This document shows, one piece after another, positions 42,015-49,914 of a DNA stretch of 64,000 nt. Each line of letters opens with the position of its first letter. Position 1 is the stretch's first letter. The translations under genes were made by a program, and so were the position numbers. The notes beneath the pieces are model-generated. The model saw only the letters and a program-made list of their open reading frames with translations, did not search any database and had not been told where the DNA came from. This DNA is from Nonomuraea jabiensis. Lineage in GTDB: Bacteria > Actinomycetota > Actinomycetes > Streptosporangiales > Streptosporangiaceae. Location: assembly GCF_014204795.1 (NCBI RefSeq), contig NZ_JACHMB010000001.1:558001-622000 (forward strand), given 5' to 3'.

Positions 42015-42794
42015 TTATGGTCCGAGATCCACAACGATTGGGGCATGGTCGGAAGGGCCCTTGCCCTTGCGGGCCTCGCGGTCGACGTACGCCGACCGCA
42101 CCCGCCCGGCGACGTCCGCGCTCGCGTAGACCAGGTCGATGCGCATCCCCTTGTTCTGGTGGAACATCCCGGCCCGGTAATCCCAGTACGTGAACGGGTG
42201 CGGCCCCTTCATCGGCGTCGGCACCACGTCGCGCAGCCCGAGCTCCCGCAGGTCGGCGAGGGCCCGGCGTTCGGCCGGGGTGACGTGGGTGGCGCCGACG
42301 AACAGCGCGGGGTCCCATACGTCGGCGTCCGTGGGGGCAACGTTGTAGTCGCCGCACGCGACCAGCGGCATGGCCGTCTCGGCCGCCAGCGCGTCCCGGA
42401 GCGCCGCGAACCAGGCGAGTTTGTACGCGTAGTGCGGGGAGTCCACGGTGCGGCCGTTCGGCGCGTACAGGGACCAGACGCGCAGTCCCCCGCAGGTGGC
42501 GGCCATGGCGCGGGCCTCCGGGGCCACGGCTTCGACGCCGGTCGGCTCACCGGGGAAGCCGAGGGTCACGTCGTCGAGGCCGACCCTGGACAGGAGGGCC
42601 ACGCCGTTCCACCGGCCGTCGCCGTGGGCCGCGGCGGCGTACCCCAGCTCTCCTACCTCCGCCGCGGGGAACGCCTGGGCGGAGCATTTGGTCTCCTGGA
42701 GGCAGAGGACGTCCGGTTTCGCCTCGGCGAGCCATTCGAGCAGGCGGGGCAGCCGGGCCTTGACGGAGTTCACGTTCCACGTGGCTAGGCGCAT
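42015..42794 (-). CDS. xthA: Exodeoxyribonuclease III
   Basis: A 259-residue EEP-fold nuclease for base-excision repair (AP endonuclease and 3'-5' exonuclease). Signature motifs are ATWNVNSVKARLPRLLEWL at the N-terminus, VLCLQETKC with the metal-binding Glu, WSLYAPNGR, ACGDYNVAPTD with catalytic Asp/Asn, GMRIDLVYAS and the closing PSDHAPIVVDLGP with the Asp-His pair. The length is normal. Cytoplasmic, magnesium dependent. Start ATG 42794. Confidence 0.96.
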   Translation of the reverse strand: MRLATWNVNSVKARLPRLLEWLAEAKPDVLCLQETKCSAQAFPAAEVGELGYAAAAHGDGRWNGVALLSRVGLDDVTLGFPGEPTGVEAVAPEARAMAATCGGLRVWSLYAPNGRTVDSPHYAYKLAWFAALRDALAAETAMPLVACGDYNVAPTDADVWDPALFVGATHVTPAERRALADLRELGLRDVVPTPMKGPHPFTYWDYRAGMFHQNKGMRIDLVYASADVAGRVRSAYVDREARKGKGPSDHAPIVVDLGP

Positions 42795-42825
42795 CTCTCC
42801 AGCCTGCCATCATTTTTAAGATCCA

Positions 42826-42919
42826 TTTTTTACGCTTGCGGCGGGCCGTCCACGCCCGCACGTGGTGCTCTCCCTTCAGTTTTTACGCTTACGGCGGGCA
42901 ACCCACCCCCCGCACGTGG
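42826..42919. repeat. Two direct copies of a ~40-bp element
   Basis: Unit 1 (42826-42865) and unit 2 (42880-42919) share TTTTTACGCTT.CGGCGGGC at one end and CGCACGTGG at the other, with about 7 differing bases between. They lie in the 417-bp gap between xthA and the metalloprotease gene. The rest of that gap is GC-rich with no convincing frame. The AT-rich run TTTTTACGC could be a promoter part. Confidence 0.7.
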
Positions 42920-43211
42920 CCGGGCTCTGTCCAGGGAGACGGTCACGAGGTGTGCGGGGCCGGGCGCCGTTACGCCGCCTTCTGGGCCGCCGGATGGGAA
43001 AACCCCTGACCGTCGGACGAAATCCCGGAAGACCCGGGACCAGGGGGCGGCGGGTGCGTGGATCCGAGCCTGAAGCTATGCATTCCTTTGGGCTTTCGAC
43101 CGGGCGGTTCGCGGTACGAGTGCATCAGCGTCCGACCGGCCGGATGGCGGTCTGCCCTTCTTCCGCGATCCGGCCGGGCGGCCTCTCTCGCTTCACTTCT
43201 GGGGAGAAATC

Positions 43212-44315
43212 ATGATGGACGAGTCAGAGTTTTCCGAACCGCTCACGCGAGACCTGTGCGGCACCATGCCCGTGCACCGCCGGCTGCTCAACGAGAGCAT
43301 GTCCTACCGCGCGCGGCGGGCGTCCATCGAGAACCAGGCCACGCAGTACAGGCTCGGCACCCGCCTGGTCAGCCGCGTCGGCGTGGTCAGCATCCCCGTC
43401 GTCGTGCACGTCGTCCACAACCCGGCCCGCCCCGAGCAGAACATCGGCGCCGACCAGATCCACAGCCAGATCGAGATCCTCAACCAGGACTTCCGGGCCG
43501 CCAACCCCGACGTGACGAAGGTGCCGCCCGTCTGGAAGTCGCTGGTGGCGGACACGATGATCGAGTTCCATCTCGCGACCCGCGGCCCGAACGGCGAGCC
43601 GACGGACGGGATCGTCCGCGTGGAGACCCAGCGGATGGGCTTCACCCACGACGACCTGGTGAAGTCGAGCGCCACCGGCGGCGCGGCCCCGTGGCCCAGC
43701 GACCAGTACCTCAACATCTGGGTGTGCCAGCTGACGGGCGGGCTGCTCGGCTACGCGCAGTTCCCCGGCGGGCCGCCGGACACGGACGGCGTCGTCATCC
43801 GCCACTCCGCCTTCGGCAGCACGGGCACCGCGGCGCCGCCGTTCCACCTGGGCCGGACCACGACGCACGAGGTCGGCCACTGGCTGAACCTCTTCCACAT
43901 CTGGGGGGACGACGGCGAGGGGTGCAGCGGTGACGACAAGGTGGCCGACACCCCGAACCAAGCGGGCAACAACACCGGAATACCGATATTTCCCCATATC
44001 TCGTGCAACAACGGCCCCAACGGCGACATGTTCGTGAACTACATGGACTACACCGACGACGCCGGCATGATGATGTTCACCAGCGGCCAGTCGACGCGGA
44101 TGAACGCCTGCCTGGAGGGCCCGCGGGCGTCCTTCCTGGTCCCGCAGCTGGCCGCACGGGCCGAGGAGCGCATCCCCGCGGGCGTCGCCGCCCCCGGTGG
44201 CACGCGGCTCACCGGCAACGGTTCGCAGCGCGACCTGGAGCAGCTGCTCCAGGAGGTGCTGAAGGACACCCGCGCGGCGCTGAACGTGGTGGCCGGGAAC
44301 CGCCAGGTCCGATGA
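43212..44315 (+). CDS. M43 (pappalysin-type) zinc metalloprotease
   Basis: A 367-residue peptidase. The active-site helix is [16 protein letters not shown] (HExxHxxxxxH) near residue 222 and the Met-turn is [12 protein letters not shown]. Other family marks are [25 protein letters not shown] and LNIWVCQL. It resembles pappalysin/cytophagalysin-like proteases that are normally secreted. However, no signal peptide is seen at [20 protein letters not shown], so either export is non-classical or it acts inside the cell. A C-terminal helical extension (about 320-367) follows. GGGGAGA lies before the start. The stop overlaps the next gene as ATGA. Confidence 0.93.
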   Translation: MMDESEFSEPLTRDLCGTMPVHRRLLNESMSYRARRASIENQATQYRLGTRLVSRVGVVSIPVVVHVVHNPARPEQNIGADQIHSQIEILNQDFRAANPDVTKVPPVWKSLVADTMIEFHLATRGPNGEPTDGIVRVETQRMGFTHDDLVKSSATGGAAPWPSDQYLNIWVCQLTGGLLGYAQFPGGPPDTDGVVIRHSAFGSTGTAAPPFHLGRTTTHEVGHWLNLFHIWGDDGEGCSGDDKVADTPNQAGNNTGIPIFPHISCNNGPNGDMFVNYMDYTDDAGMMMFTSGQSTRMNACLEGPRASFLVPQLAARAEERIPAGVAAPGGTRLTGNGSQRDLEQLLQEVLKDTRAALNVVAGNRQVR

Positions 44316-44644
44316 GCGTCGTCGTGATGAACGAGGAAGCGCCGGACGTCGTCGGAGCCTGGGCGCACTCCTACGAGGAGGACACCGACGCGGTGGCGGT
44401 GTACCGGCCGGACGATTTCGCGTTCCGGCCGTCGCGGCGGCCCCGGCGCGGGATGGAGTTCCACTCCGACGGCACCTTCGTCGAGTGGCTTCCCGGGCCG
44501 GACGACCGGCCCAGGAAGATCGTCGGCCGCTGGGAGCGCCAGGGAGCCGACCGGATCCGGATCACCTTTCCCGGCGGTCCGGGGCAGCCGTTCGTCCTGA
44601 CCGTCGTGTCCCGCGAGAACGACCAGCTGGCCTTCGCGAAATGA
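44312..44644 (+). CDS. Small beta-rich protein coupled to the metalloprotease
   Basis: A 110-residue protein with alternating beta strands and a GAW-type opening ([12 protein letters not shown]), then [38 protein letters not shown] and [15 protein letters not shown]. The paired GxW elements suggest a lipocalin-like beta barrel. Its ATG lies inside the stop of the M43 protease, so the two are made together. Small barrel proteins next to metalloproteases are sometimes their inhibitors; that role is inference. There is no signal peptide, like the protease itself. Confidence 0.7.
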   Translation: MSVVVMNEEAPDVVGAWAHSYEEDTDAVAVYRPDDFAFRPSRRPRRGMEFHSDGTFVEWLPGPDDRPRKIVGRWERQGADRIRITFPGGPGQPFVLTVVSRENDQLAFAK

Positions 44645-44695
44645 GCCATGGAGGGCACCGGTGAACGTGGCCGCCACGGTGAAAAGCCAGGGACC

Positions 44696-45028
44696 ATGCC
44701 ACACCGCGTCAAGGTCGAGGGCGACCGGTTCCACGGCCGCGTGCCCGAGGGCGCCGAGTACGTCGGGCGCGAGTTCCCCGGTCACCGGCGCAGCCCGTTC
44801 GCCAACCCGCACAGCCTGTCGGAGACAGGCTGTCGGGTCTGCGGCGGCCGGGTCCACCGGCGCTCCCAGGTGATCGAGCTCTACCTGGCCCATCTCCGCG
44901 AGCACCCCGAGCTCGTCGAGCGGGCCCGCCGCGAGCTGCGCGGCAAGGAGCTGGCCTGCTGGTGCGACCCCGATCAGGAGTGCCACGCGGACGCGCTGCC
45001 GGCCGTCGTGGCCGGCGCGGAGCCGTAG
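44696..45028 (+). CDS. DUF4326 protein
   Basis: A 110-residue protein from ATG 44696. It shows the family pattern: a Gly-rich opening EYVGREFPGHRRSPFANPH, then RSQVIELYLAHLREHPELVE and the hallmark LRGKELACWCDPDQECHADA. DUF4326 members have conserved CWC and CHAD-type motifs and unknown function; a small-molecule or nucleotide-binding role has been suggested by fold. An inserted Cys-x-x-Cys (GCRVCGGR) is visible near residue 45. Its stop lies one base from the convergent stop of the papain-fold gene. Confidence 0.85.
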   Translation: MPHRVKVEGDRFHGRVPEGAEYVGREFPGHRRSPFANPHSLSETGCRVCGGRVHRRSQVIELYLAHLREHPELVERARRELRGKELACWCDPDQECHADALPAVVAGAEP

Positions 45029-45029
45029 C

Positions 45030-45650
45030 TCACGACCGTTCGACGCCTACGGTGATCTCGTTGCCGAGCCTCCGCCCCATCAGCAGCTCCAGGTCGTCGC
45101 CGCTCCAGAACTTCCCCGGGTCGTACCAGTTGGGCCGGCGACCGCCGGGCAGCAGCCCCATCTCCTCGTACGTGACCGCCACCACCTCGGCGCAGTACGC
45201 GCTCTCCAGCGTCTCCTCCCGGCGGCGCCGTCGCGGCAGCCGTCCCCTGGCCCAGCGGGCGGCCAGGCGGGCGGTGGAGGGGAACGGGGTGCCGTCGAGC
45301 CGGGCCACCGTGCGCAGGGCCGCGTCCTCCATCTCGGGGGTCGCCTCCGGCTCGAGCTGGCGCAGCCAGGGCCGCTGACCGTAGCGGCCGACCCACGTGG
45401 TCACCGCGTCGCGCAGGTCGTGCAGCTGCACCCCGCGCTGGTGCGTGCCCGACCACAGGTCGAGCAGCGACTTGCCCAGCTCGGCGTGCCACATCATCGG
45501 CGGCAGGTCCTCCACCACGATCGCCATGCCCACGTGGTTGACCGGGCTGTTGGTCATCGTCTGGATGGCACGGTCGGGCACCGAGCGCCCGCGGAAAATC
45601 CACAGATCGCCGGTCCTCGTCACCCTTACGGCCTCGTCGAGAGTCAGCAC
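45030..45650 (-). CDS. YiiX/NlpC-P60-type permuted papain-fold protein
   Basis: A 206-residue protein. It opens with RTGDLWIFRGRSVPDRAIQT and has the catalytic-type His in SPVNHVGMAIVVED and Cys in SAYCAEVVAVTYEEM. That order (His before Cys) marks the circularly permuted papain-like amidases such as YiiX. An Arg-rich stretch (RGRLPRRRRREE) sits before the Cys. It may cut peptide or lipid amide bonds. There is no clear signal peptide. Adjacent but divergent to the small membrane protein. Confidence 0.8.
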   Translation of the reverse strand: MLTLDEAVRVTRTGDLWIFRGRSVPDRAIQTMTNSPVNHVGMAIVVEDLPPMMWHAELGKSLLDLWSGTHQRGVQLHDLRDAVTTWVGRYGQRPWLRQLEPEATPEMEDAALRTVARLDGTPFPSTARLAARWARGRLPRRRRREETLESAYCAEVVAVTYEEMGLLPGGRRPNWYDPGKFWSGDDLELLMGRRLGNEITVGVERS

Positions 45651-45667
45651 ACCGTTAGCCTAGGCAC

Positions 45668-45829
45668 ATGCGCTGGTGGAAGATGCTCGGTCTGGCGGGA
45701 ATCATGGGCGTCGCGGCCACGGGAGTGGTGATCGCGCGTGCCGAGCGCCGCCGCCGGGCCTACACGCCCGAGGAGATCAAGGCCCGGCTGCGCGAAAGGG
45801 TCGTCGAGGGAGCGCCGCCTCACGAGTGA
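45668..45829 (+). CDS. Small single-span membrane protein (53 residues)
   Basis: ATG 45668 opens 53 codons: a short start with two Trp, one hydrophobic span (MLGLAGIMGVAATGVVIA), then a strongly basic segment (RAERRRRAYTPEEIKARLRE). The divergent papain-fold gene starts 17 bases away. The last seven codons lie inside a palindromic repeat that recurs just downstream, so the stop codon is supplied by the repeat. Confidence 0.6.
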   Translation: MRWWKMLGLAGIMGVAATGVVIARAERRRRAYTPEEIKARLRERVVEGAPPHE

Positions 45830-45942
45830 GGCCATGAACTCGAGGGAGCGCCGCGGCGGCATCGAGGGCGACCGAGACCGCCTCACGAAGTGAGGCCATG
45901 AACACGAGGGAGCGCCGCCTCACGAGTGAGGCTGCGAACACA
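45807..45942. repeat. Three palindromic GAGGGAGCGCCGC repeats
   Basis: Three units begin GAGGGAGCGCCGC (at about 45807, 45843 and 45905) and end with GTGAGGC near a GAAC. Each contains a hairpin GCCTCAC...GTGAGGC (45817-45832, 45880-45896, 45917-45932). The middle unit carries an extra GC-rich insert of about 28 bases. They lie between the small membrane gene and the convergent lipoprotein gene and resemble REP-type mobile palindromes. Confidence 0.85.
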
Positions 45943-45946
45943 GCAA

Positions 45947-47506
45947 TCAGGCCGAAGGGCGGAGGTCGTAGACGAAGACCACGTCCGGGTAGGCCGGGTT
46001 GTCGTTGTAGCCCTGCACGGCGCCCTGGTAGGCCCGCTGGTAGTTGACCACCCACGGGATCGCCGCGGCCGCCCGCTGGTCGAGCACCCGCTTCGTGGCC
46101 TGCTCGTACGCCCGCTGCGCCGCCGTCCTGTCGGTCACGGTCAGCTCCGGCACGGTGTCGAGCAGTTCGTCCAGGCCCGGGTCGCGCAGGTAGGTGAGGT
46201 TGAACACGGGCGGGTTCGCGCTGTGGAAGACGTTGCCGAAGTAGGAGTAGCCGTCGGCGTAGTCGGGCCACCAGTACATGACGAAGATGTCCTGGCCGCG
46301 CTTCTTGCCCTGCTCCCACTGGGCGGTCCAGGGCATCGCCCGGGCGTCGATCGTCACGTTGAGCGGCTTGAGGGCGGCGGTGAGCTTCGTGGCGAGCAGG
46401 TGCCAGTCGGTGTCGCCCTCCCCGTACGTCAGCCGCAGCCGGAGCGGCCGCCCGCCGGGGCCGTACCCCGCCCTGTTCAGCAGCAGCGCCGCGCCCTCCA
46501 GGTCCTGCCGGGGCCTGCGGCCCGGCACGTACCCCATGAGCCCTTCGGGGATGATGCCGCTGGCCGGTGAGACCGCGCCCTTCAGGTCCTCGATCAGGTC
46601 CTGGTAGTCGATGGCCTTCTGCACCGCGCGGCGCACGCGGATGTCCTTCATGGGGCCGTTCGCGGTGTTGAACAGCAGCATCGCCGTCTGGAACGACGCC
46701 CGCTCGGAGGTGCGCACGCCGGGCGCGCTCGAGGCGGCGGCGAACAGGCGCGGGTTCAGCCGCGCCACGAAGCTCACCTCGCCGCGCTGCAGCAGCCGCC
46801 ACGCCCTGTCGGGATCGGGCACGACGCGGAACTTCACCGTGTTGTAGTGCGGCCGGCCCCACCCTCCCCAGTACTTGTCGTACGCGCTGAGCGTGAGCTC
46901 CTCCTCCTTGCCCTTCTGCCATTTCGTCACCGTGTACGGCCCCGAGCCCGCGTCCCTGCCCGACGCGAAGAACTTCCCGAGGTCGGGCGCGGCCTGCGTG
47001 TCGTAGATGTAGGCCGCGTACGTGGAGGAGGCCACCAGGTCCAGCGGGACGGGGTACTTCAGCGCGAACGTCACCGTCGTGGGGCCGTCGACCCTGATGG
47101 ACGAGACGGCGTCCCAGATGTAGGAGGCGCCCGCCTTGGCGCTCATGGTGCGCTCGATCGACGACTTGACCGCCGCGGCGTCCAGGGGCCGGCCGGTGTG
47201 GAAGGTCACCCCGGGGCGGAGGTTGAACGTCCAGGTACGGCCGTCGGGCGACGAGCGCCACGACGTGGCCAGCCTGGGGCTGGACTTCTTGGTGACCGGG
47301 TTCCAGAAGGTGAGCGTCTCGTAGATGTTCTGGAAGGCGACGATCTCGTTGGAGTAGGACTTGGAGGGGTCCCACTCGGTGACGATGTCCAGGTTCTCGA
47401 CATAGACGAACGGGGACTGCCCGGACGGCGCCTGCGGGGGCTCCGGAGGCGGGGAGCAGGCCGCGAGGAGTACGAGCGCGGCGGCCGCTGCGAGACGACG
47501 GCGCAA
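45947..47506 (-). CDS. Peptide-type ABC transporter solute-binding lipoprotein (orphan)
   Basis: A 519-residue SBP_bac_5 family lipoprotein. TTG 47506 is chosen because GAAGGAG lies 5 bases upstream and it leads directly to RRRLAAAAALVLLAACSPP (lipobox LAAC). Family marks include YSNEIVAFQNIYETLTFW, TWTFNLRPGVTFHTGRPLDA and YTVTKWQKGKEEELTLSAYD. It is closely similar in sequence to the binding protein of the transporter operon at 51.8-59.7 kb, and has no permease or ATPase genes of its own next to it. It probably feeds that same transporter. Confidence 0.92.
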   Translation of the reverse strand: MRRRLAAAAALVLLAACSPPPEPPQAPSGQSPFVYVENLDIVTEWDPSKSYSNEIVAFQNIYETLTFWNPVTKKSSPRLATSWRSSPDGRTWTFNLRPGVTFHTGRPLDAAAVKSSIERTMSAKAGASYIWDAVSSIRVDGPTTVTFALKYPVPLDLVASSTYAAYIYDTQAAPDLGKFFASGRDAGSGPYTVTKWQKGKEEELTLSAYDKYWGGWGRPHYNTVKFRVVPDPDRAWRLLQRGEVSFVARLNPRLFAAASSAPGVRTSERASFQTAMLLFNTANGPMKDIRVRRAVQKAIDYQDLIEDLKGAVSPASGIIPEGLMGYVPGRRPRQDLEGAALLLNRAGYGPGGRPLRLRLTYGEGDTDWHLLATKLTAALKPLNVTIDARAMPWTAQWEQGKKRGQDIFVMYWWPDYADGYSYFGNVFHSANPPVFNLTYLRDPGLDELLDTVPELTVTDRTAAQRAYEQATKRVLDQRAAAAIPWVVNYQRAYQGAVQGYNDNPAYPDVVFVYDLRPSA

Positions 47507-47678
47507 CGCATCTCCTTCTGTCGGCGATGTACTCGGGAAACCTACTCCAAGATCGATGGGATCAACGCCCAGGTGTCCAAAAGTCCCGAAAAATTGGGCA
47601 TTTTGATGATCCAATTGCTATTCTCTGGGCTTGTCCCGTCCGGGGTTGCCAGCAGGGGACCAACCGGAGTGAGGTGTC

Positions 47679-49565
47679 ATGGGTCGTAGCCGAACGATCC
47701 GGATGAAGATCATCGGACTACTACTCGTGCCGCTGGCCTCCATGGTGGTCTTGTGGGGGGTCATCACCGCCGTCACCGCCACCGAGAGCTTGGAGCTGCG
47801 TCAATACAAGACACTCTGGACGAACCTCCGTCTTCCCGCGTACAAACTGATCAGCGAGATCCAGCGTGAACGTCTAGTCTCGGCCAGGCTCCTGCGTAAC
47901 TCGGGGGACAAGTCCTCCGTGGCCGCGCAGCGCACCCGCACCGACGCCGCCAGTGACGCGTTCAGGCAGCTCTCCAGCAAATCCAAGGACCGATCGGAAG
48001 AGATCCGCACACAAGTGGACGCGGTGTACACGCAACTCGACAGGCTCGATGCGATCCGAGGCGAGATCGACACGGGTCTGTTCGACCGTCTGCACACCGT
48101 GGAGGCCTACAGCGCGATCAACGACACGCTCTTCGGCCTGCACAAGCGGGTCGCGCTGATCGACGACATCCCGATCTACGAGCAGTCGCGCATCGTCATC
48201 GACCTCGGGTACGCCAAGGAGCTGCTCACCAGGGAACAGGCCGTCGCGTTCGGGCCGACCCAGCCCGCCGAGCGCAGGCTGTTCACCCAGCTCGTCGGCA
48301 ACCGGCGCTTCCTGGTCGACCAGTCGCTCAACGAGCTCGACCCGAGCCTGCGCGACCAGCAGGTGGCTCTGATCACCTCCCCCGCCTACCAGCGGATGCG
48401 GATCATGGAGGACCAGATCATCGCCGGGCAGGCGCCACGGAGCTGGCTCAGCCTCACGGAGGGGCTGTCCAAGTCGTTCCAGGAGACGCTGATGCGGGCC
48501 AGCTCGGTGCTGAACGCGCGGACCGAGCCGATCGCCGACCAGGTGCTGTCCAGGGCGCTCCTGCTGGCGGGGACGGCGCTGGGGCTGGTGGTCGTGTCGA
48601 TCGCGTTCTCGCTGCGCATGGGCAACCGGCTGTCGAAGGAGCTGGGCGCGCTCCGGCTGGCCGCGCTGGAGGTGGCCCAGGAACGGCTCCCCCACGTGGT
48701 CGCCAAGCTCCGCAAGGGCGAGAAGGTCGAGATGCCGGCGCTGTCCGTGGCGAGCACCACGGTCGAGATCGACGACGTGGGCCAGGCGTTCTCCACCGTC
48801 CAGCAGACGGCGGTCGAGGCCGCGGTCGGCCAGGCGCAGCTCAGCGAGGGCGTCGGGCACGTGTTCCGCAACCTGGCCAGGCGCAGCCAGACCCTGCTGC
48901 ACCGCCAGCGCATCCAGCTGCAGGACATGCAGCACCGGGCCACCGACCCGGACGCGCTGGACGACCTGTTCAAGCTCGACCACCTGACCACCCGCATGCG
49001 CCGCCACGCCGAGGGCCTGATCATCCTGTCGGGCGCCACCCCGGGCCGCGGCTGGAGCCGGCCGGTGCCGCTGCTCGACGTGGCCCGCGGCGCGTCGGCC
49101 GAGGTGGAGGACTACCAGCGGGTCACCGTCGAGCCGATGTCCGGCCAGCGCCTGGCCGGACCCGTGGTCGGCGACGTGATCCACCTGATCGCCGAGCTCA
49201 TCGAGAACGCCACCGTCTACTCGCCGAAGCACACTCCGGTCATCGTGCGCGGCGAGGTGGCGGCCCGCGGCTTCGTCTTCGAGGTCGAGGACCGCGGGCT
49301 CGGGATGAGCGCAGAGGAGCTGGCCGAACTCAACGAGCGGCTGGCCAGCCCACCGGAGTTCGACCTGGCCGACAGCGACCGGCTCGGCCTTTTCGTCGTC
49401 TCCCGCCTGGCCGCCAGGCACGACATCCGCGTGACGTTACGCGGTTCACCATATGGAGGGACCACCGCGATCGTGTTGATCCCGGAAGAGCACGTGGCCG
49501 AGCCCGAACCGGAGGCCCACGTGAAGGAACCCGCTCGACCCATGCGGGTGGTGCGCAGTGAGTGA
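47679..49565 (+). CDS. Nitrate/nitrite-sensor-type histidine kinase-like protein (CvnA-like)
   Basis: A 628-residue membrane sensor. It has an N-terminal helix (MKIIGLLLVPLASMVVLWGV) and an extracytoplasmic NIT-like helical domain (about 45-290, with LISEIQRERLVSARLLRNSG). A second membrane helix (LLLAGTALGLVVVSIAFSL) is followed by a HAMP-like linker. The dimerisation-like region (VGHVFRNLARRSQTLLHRQR, where the phosphoacceptor His is not in a canonical box) precedes an HATPase with LIAELIENATVYSPKHTPV, VEDRGLGMSAEEL and DRLGLFVVSRLAARHDI. This is the conservon CvnA type. The stop overlaps the DUF742 gene by 8 bases. Confidence 0.92.
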   Translation: MGRSRTIRMKIIGLLLVPLASMVVLWGVITAVTATESLELRQYKTLWTNLRLPAYKLISEIQRERLVSARLLRNSGDKSSVAAQRTRTDAASDAFRQLSSKSKDRSEEIRTQVDAVYTQLDRLDAIRGEIDTGLFDRLHTVEAYSAINDTLFGLHKRVALIDDIPIYEQSRIVIDLGYAKELLTREQAVAFGPTQPAERRLFTQLVGNRRFLVDQSLNELDPSLRDQQVALITSPAYQRMRIMEDQIIAGQAPRSWLSLTEGLSKSFQETLMRASSVLNARTEPIADQVLSRALLLAGTALGLVVVSIAFSLRMGNRLSKELGALRLAALEVAQERLPHVVAKLRKGEKVEMPALSVASTTVEIDDVGQAFSTVQQTAVEAAVGQAQLSEGVGHVFRNLARRSQTLLHRQRIQLQDMQHRATDPDALDDLFKLDHLTTRMRRHAEGLIILSGATPGRGWSRPVPLLDVARGASAEVEDYQRVTVEPMSGQRLAGPVVGDVIHLIAELIENATVYSPKHTPVIVRGEVAARGFVFEVEDRGLGMSAEELAELNERLASPPEFDLADSDRLGLFVVSRLAARHDIRVTLRGSPYGGTTAIVLIPEEHVAEPEPEAHVKEPARPMRVVRSE

Positions 49566-49914
49566 CGAACGCTGGCTGGACGAGGACGCCGGTCCTATCG
49601 TCCCGGCCTACCTGCTGACGAGGGGCCGTACGGTCCCCGCGAGCGAGGCCATCGACCTCATCGCGGTGATCATCACGGCCGGCGGCCTGGCGCCCCCGAT
49701 GGGCCTGGGCCCCGAACATCTGATCATCATGCAGAAGTGCACCAAACCGACCCGGCTCGTGGACGTCGCGGCCGAGCTCAACCTGCCCATCGGCGTGGTG
49801 CGGGTGCTGGTCGGTGACCTGCACGCGCAGCAGCTCGTGCAGGTCGAGCACCCGCCCCCCGCACCCGACGCGAAGGTGCTGCTCGAGGTGATCAGCGGCC
49901 TGAAGGCGCTGTGA
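49558..49914 (+). CDS. DUF742 protein (CvnC-like)
   Basis: A 118-residue protein with the DUF742 pattern: IVPAYLLTRGRTVP, LGPEHLIIMQKCTKPTRLVD, VAAELNLPIGVVRVLVGDLH and a C-terminal VLLEVISGLKAL. In conservons such proteins accompany the CvnA sensor, a Roadblock protein (CvnB) and a small GTPase (CvnD), and help regulate development. Here neither CvnB nor CvnD is present. The winged-helix-like core may bind DNA. Its 3' end overlaps the convergent MFS gene by 23 bases. Confidence 0.9.
   Translation: MSDERWLDEDAGPIVPAYLLTRGRTVPASEAIDLIAVIITAGGLAPPMGLGPEHLIIMQKCTKPTRLVDVAAELNLPIGVVRVLVGDLHAQQLVQVEHPPPAPDAKVLLEVISGLKAL

Noticed and set aside
42920..43211. Possible riboswitch or structured leader before the M43 protease gene
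   Set aside because: There are GC-rich hairpin segments, but I could not match them to the conserved core of any known riboswitch class.
45807..45942. CRISPR-like array
   Set aside because: Only three irregular units, with unequal spacing and palindromic cores but no spacer-sized unique segments; no cas genes are present.
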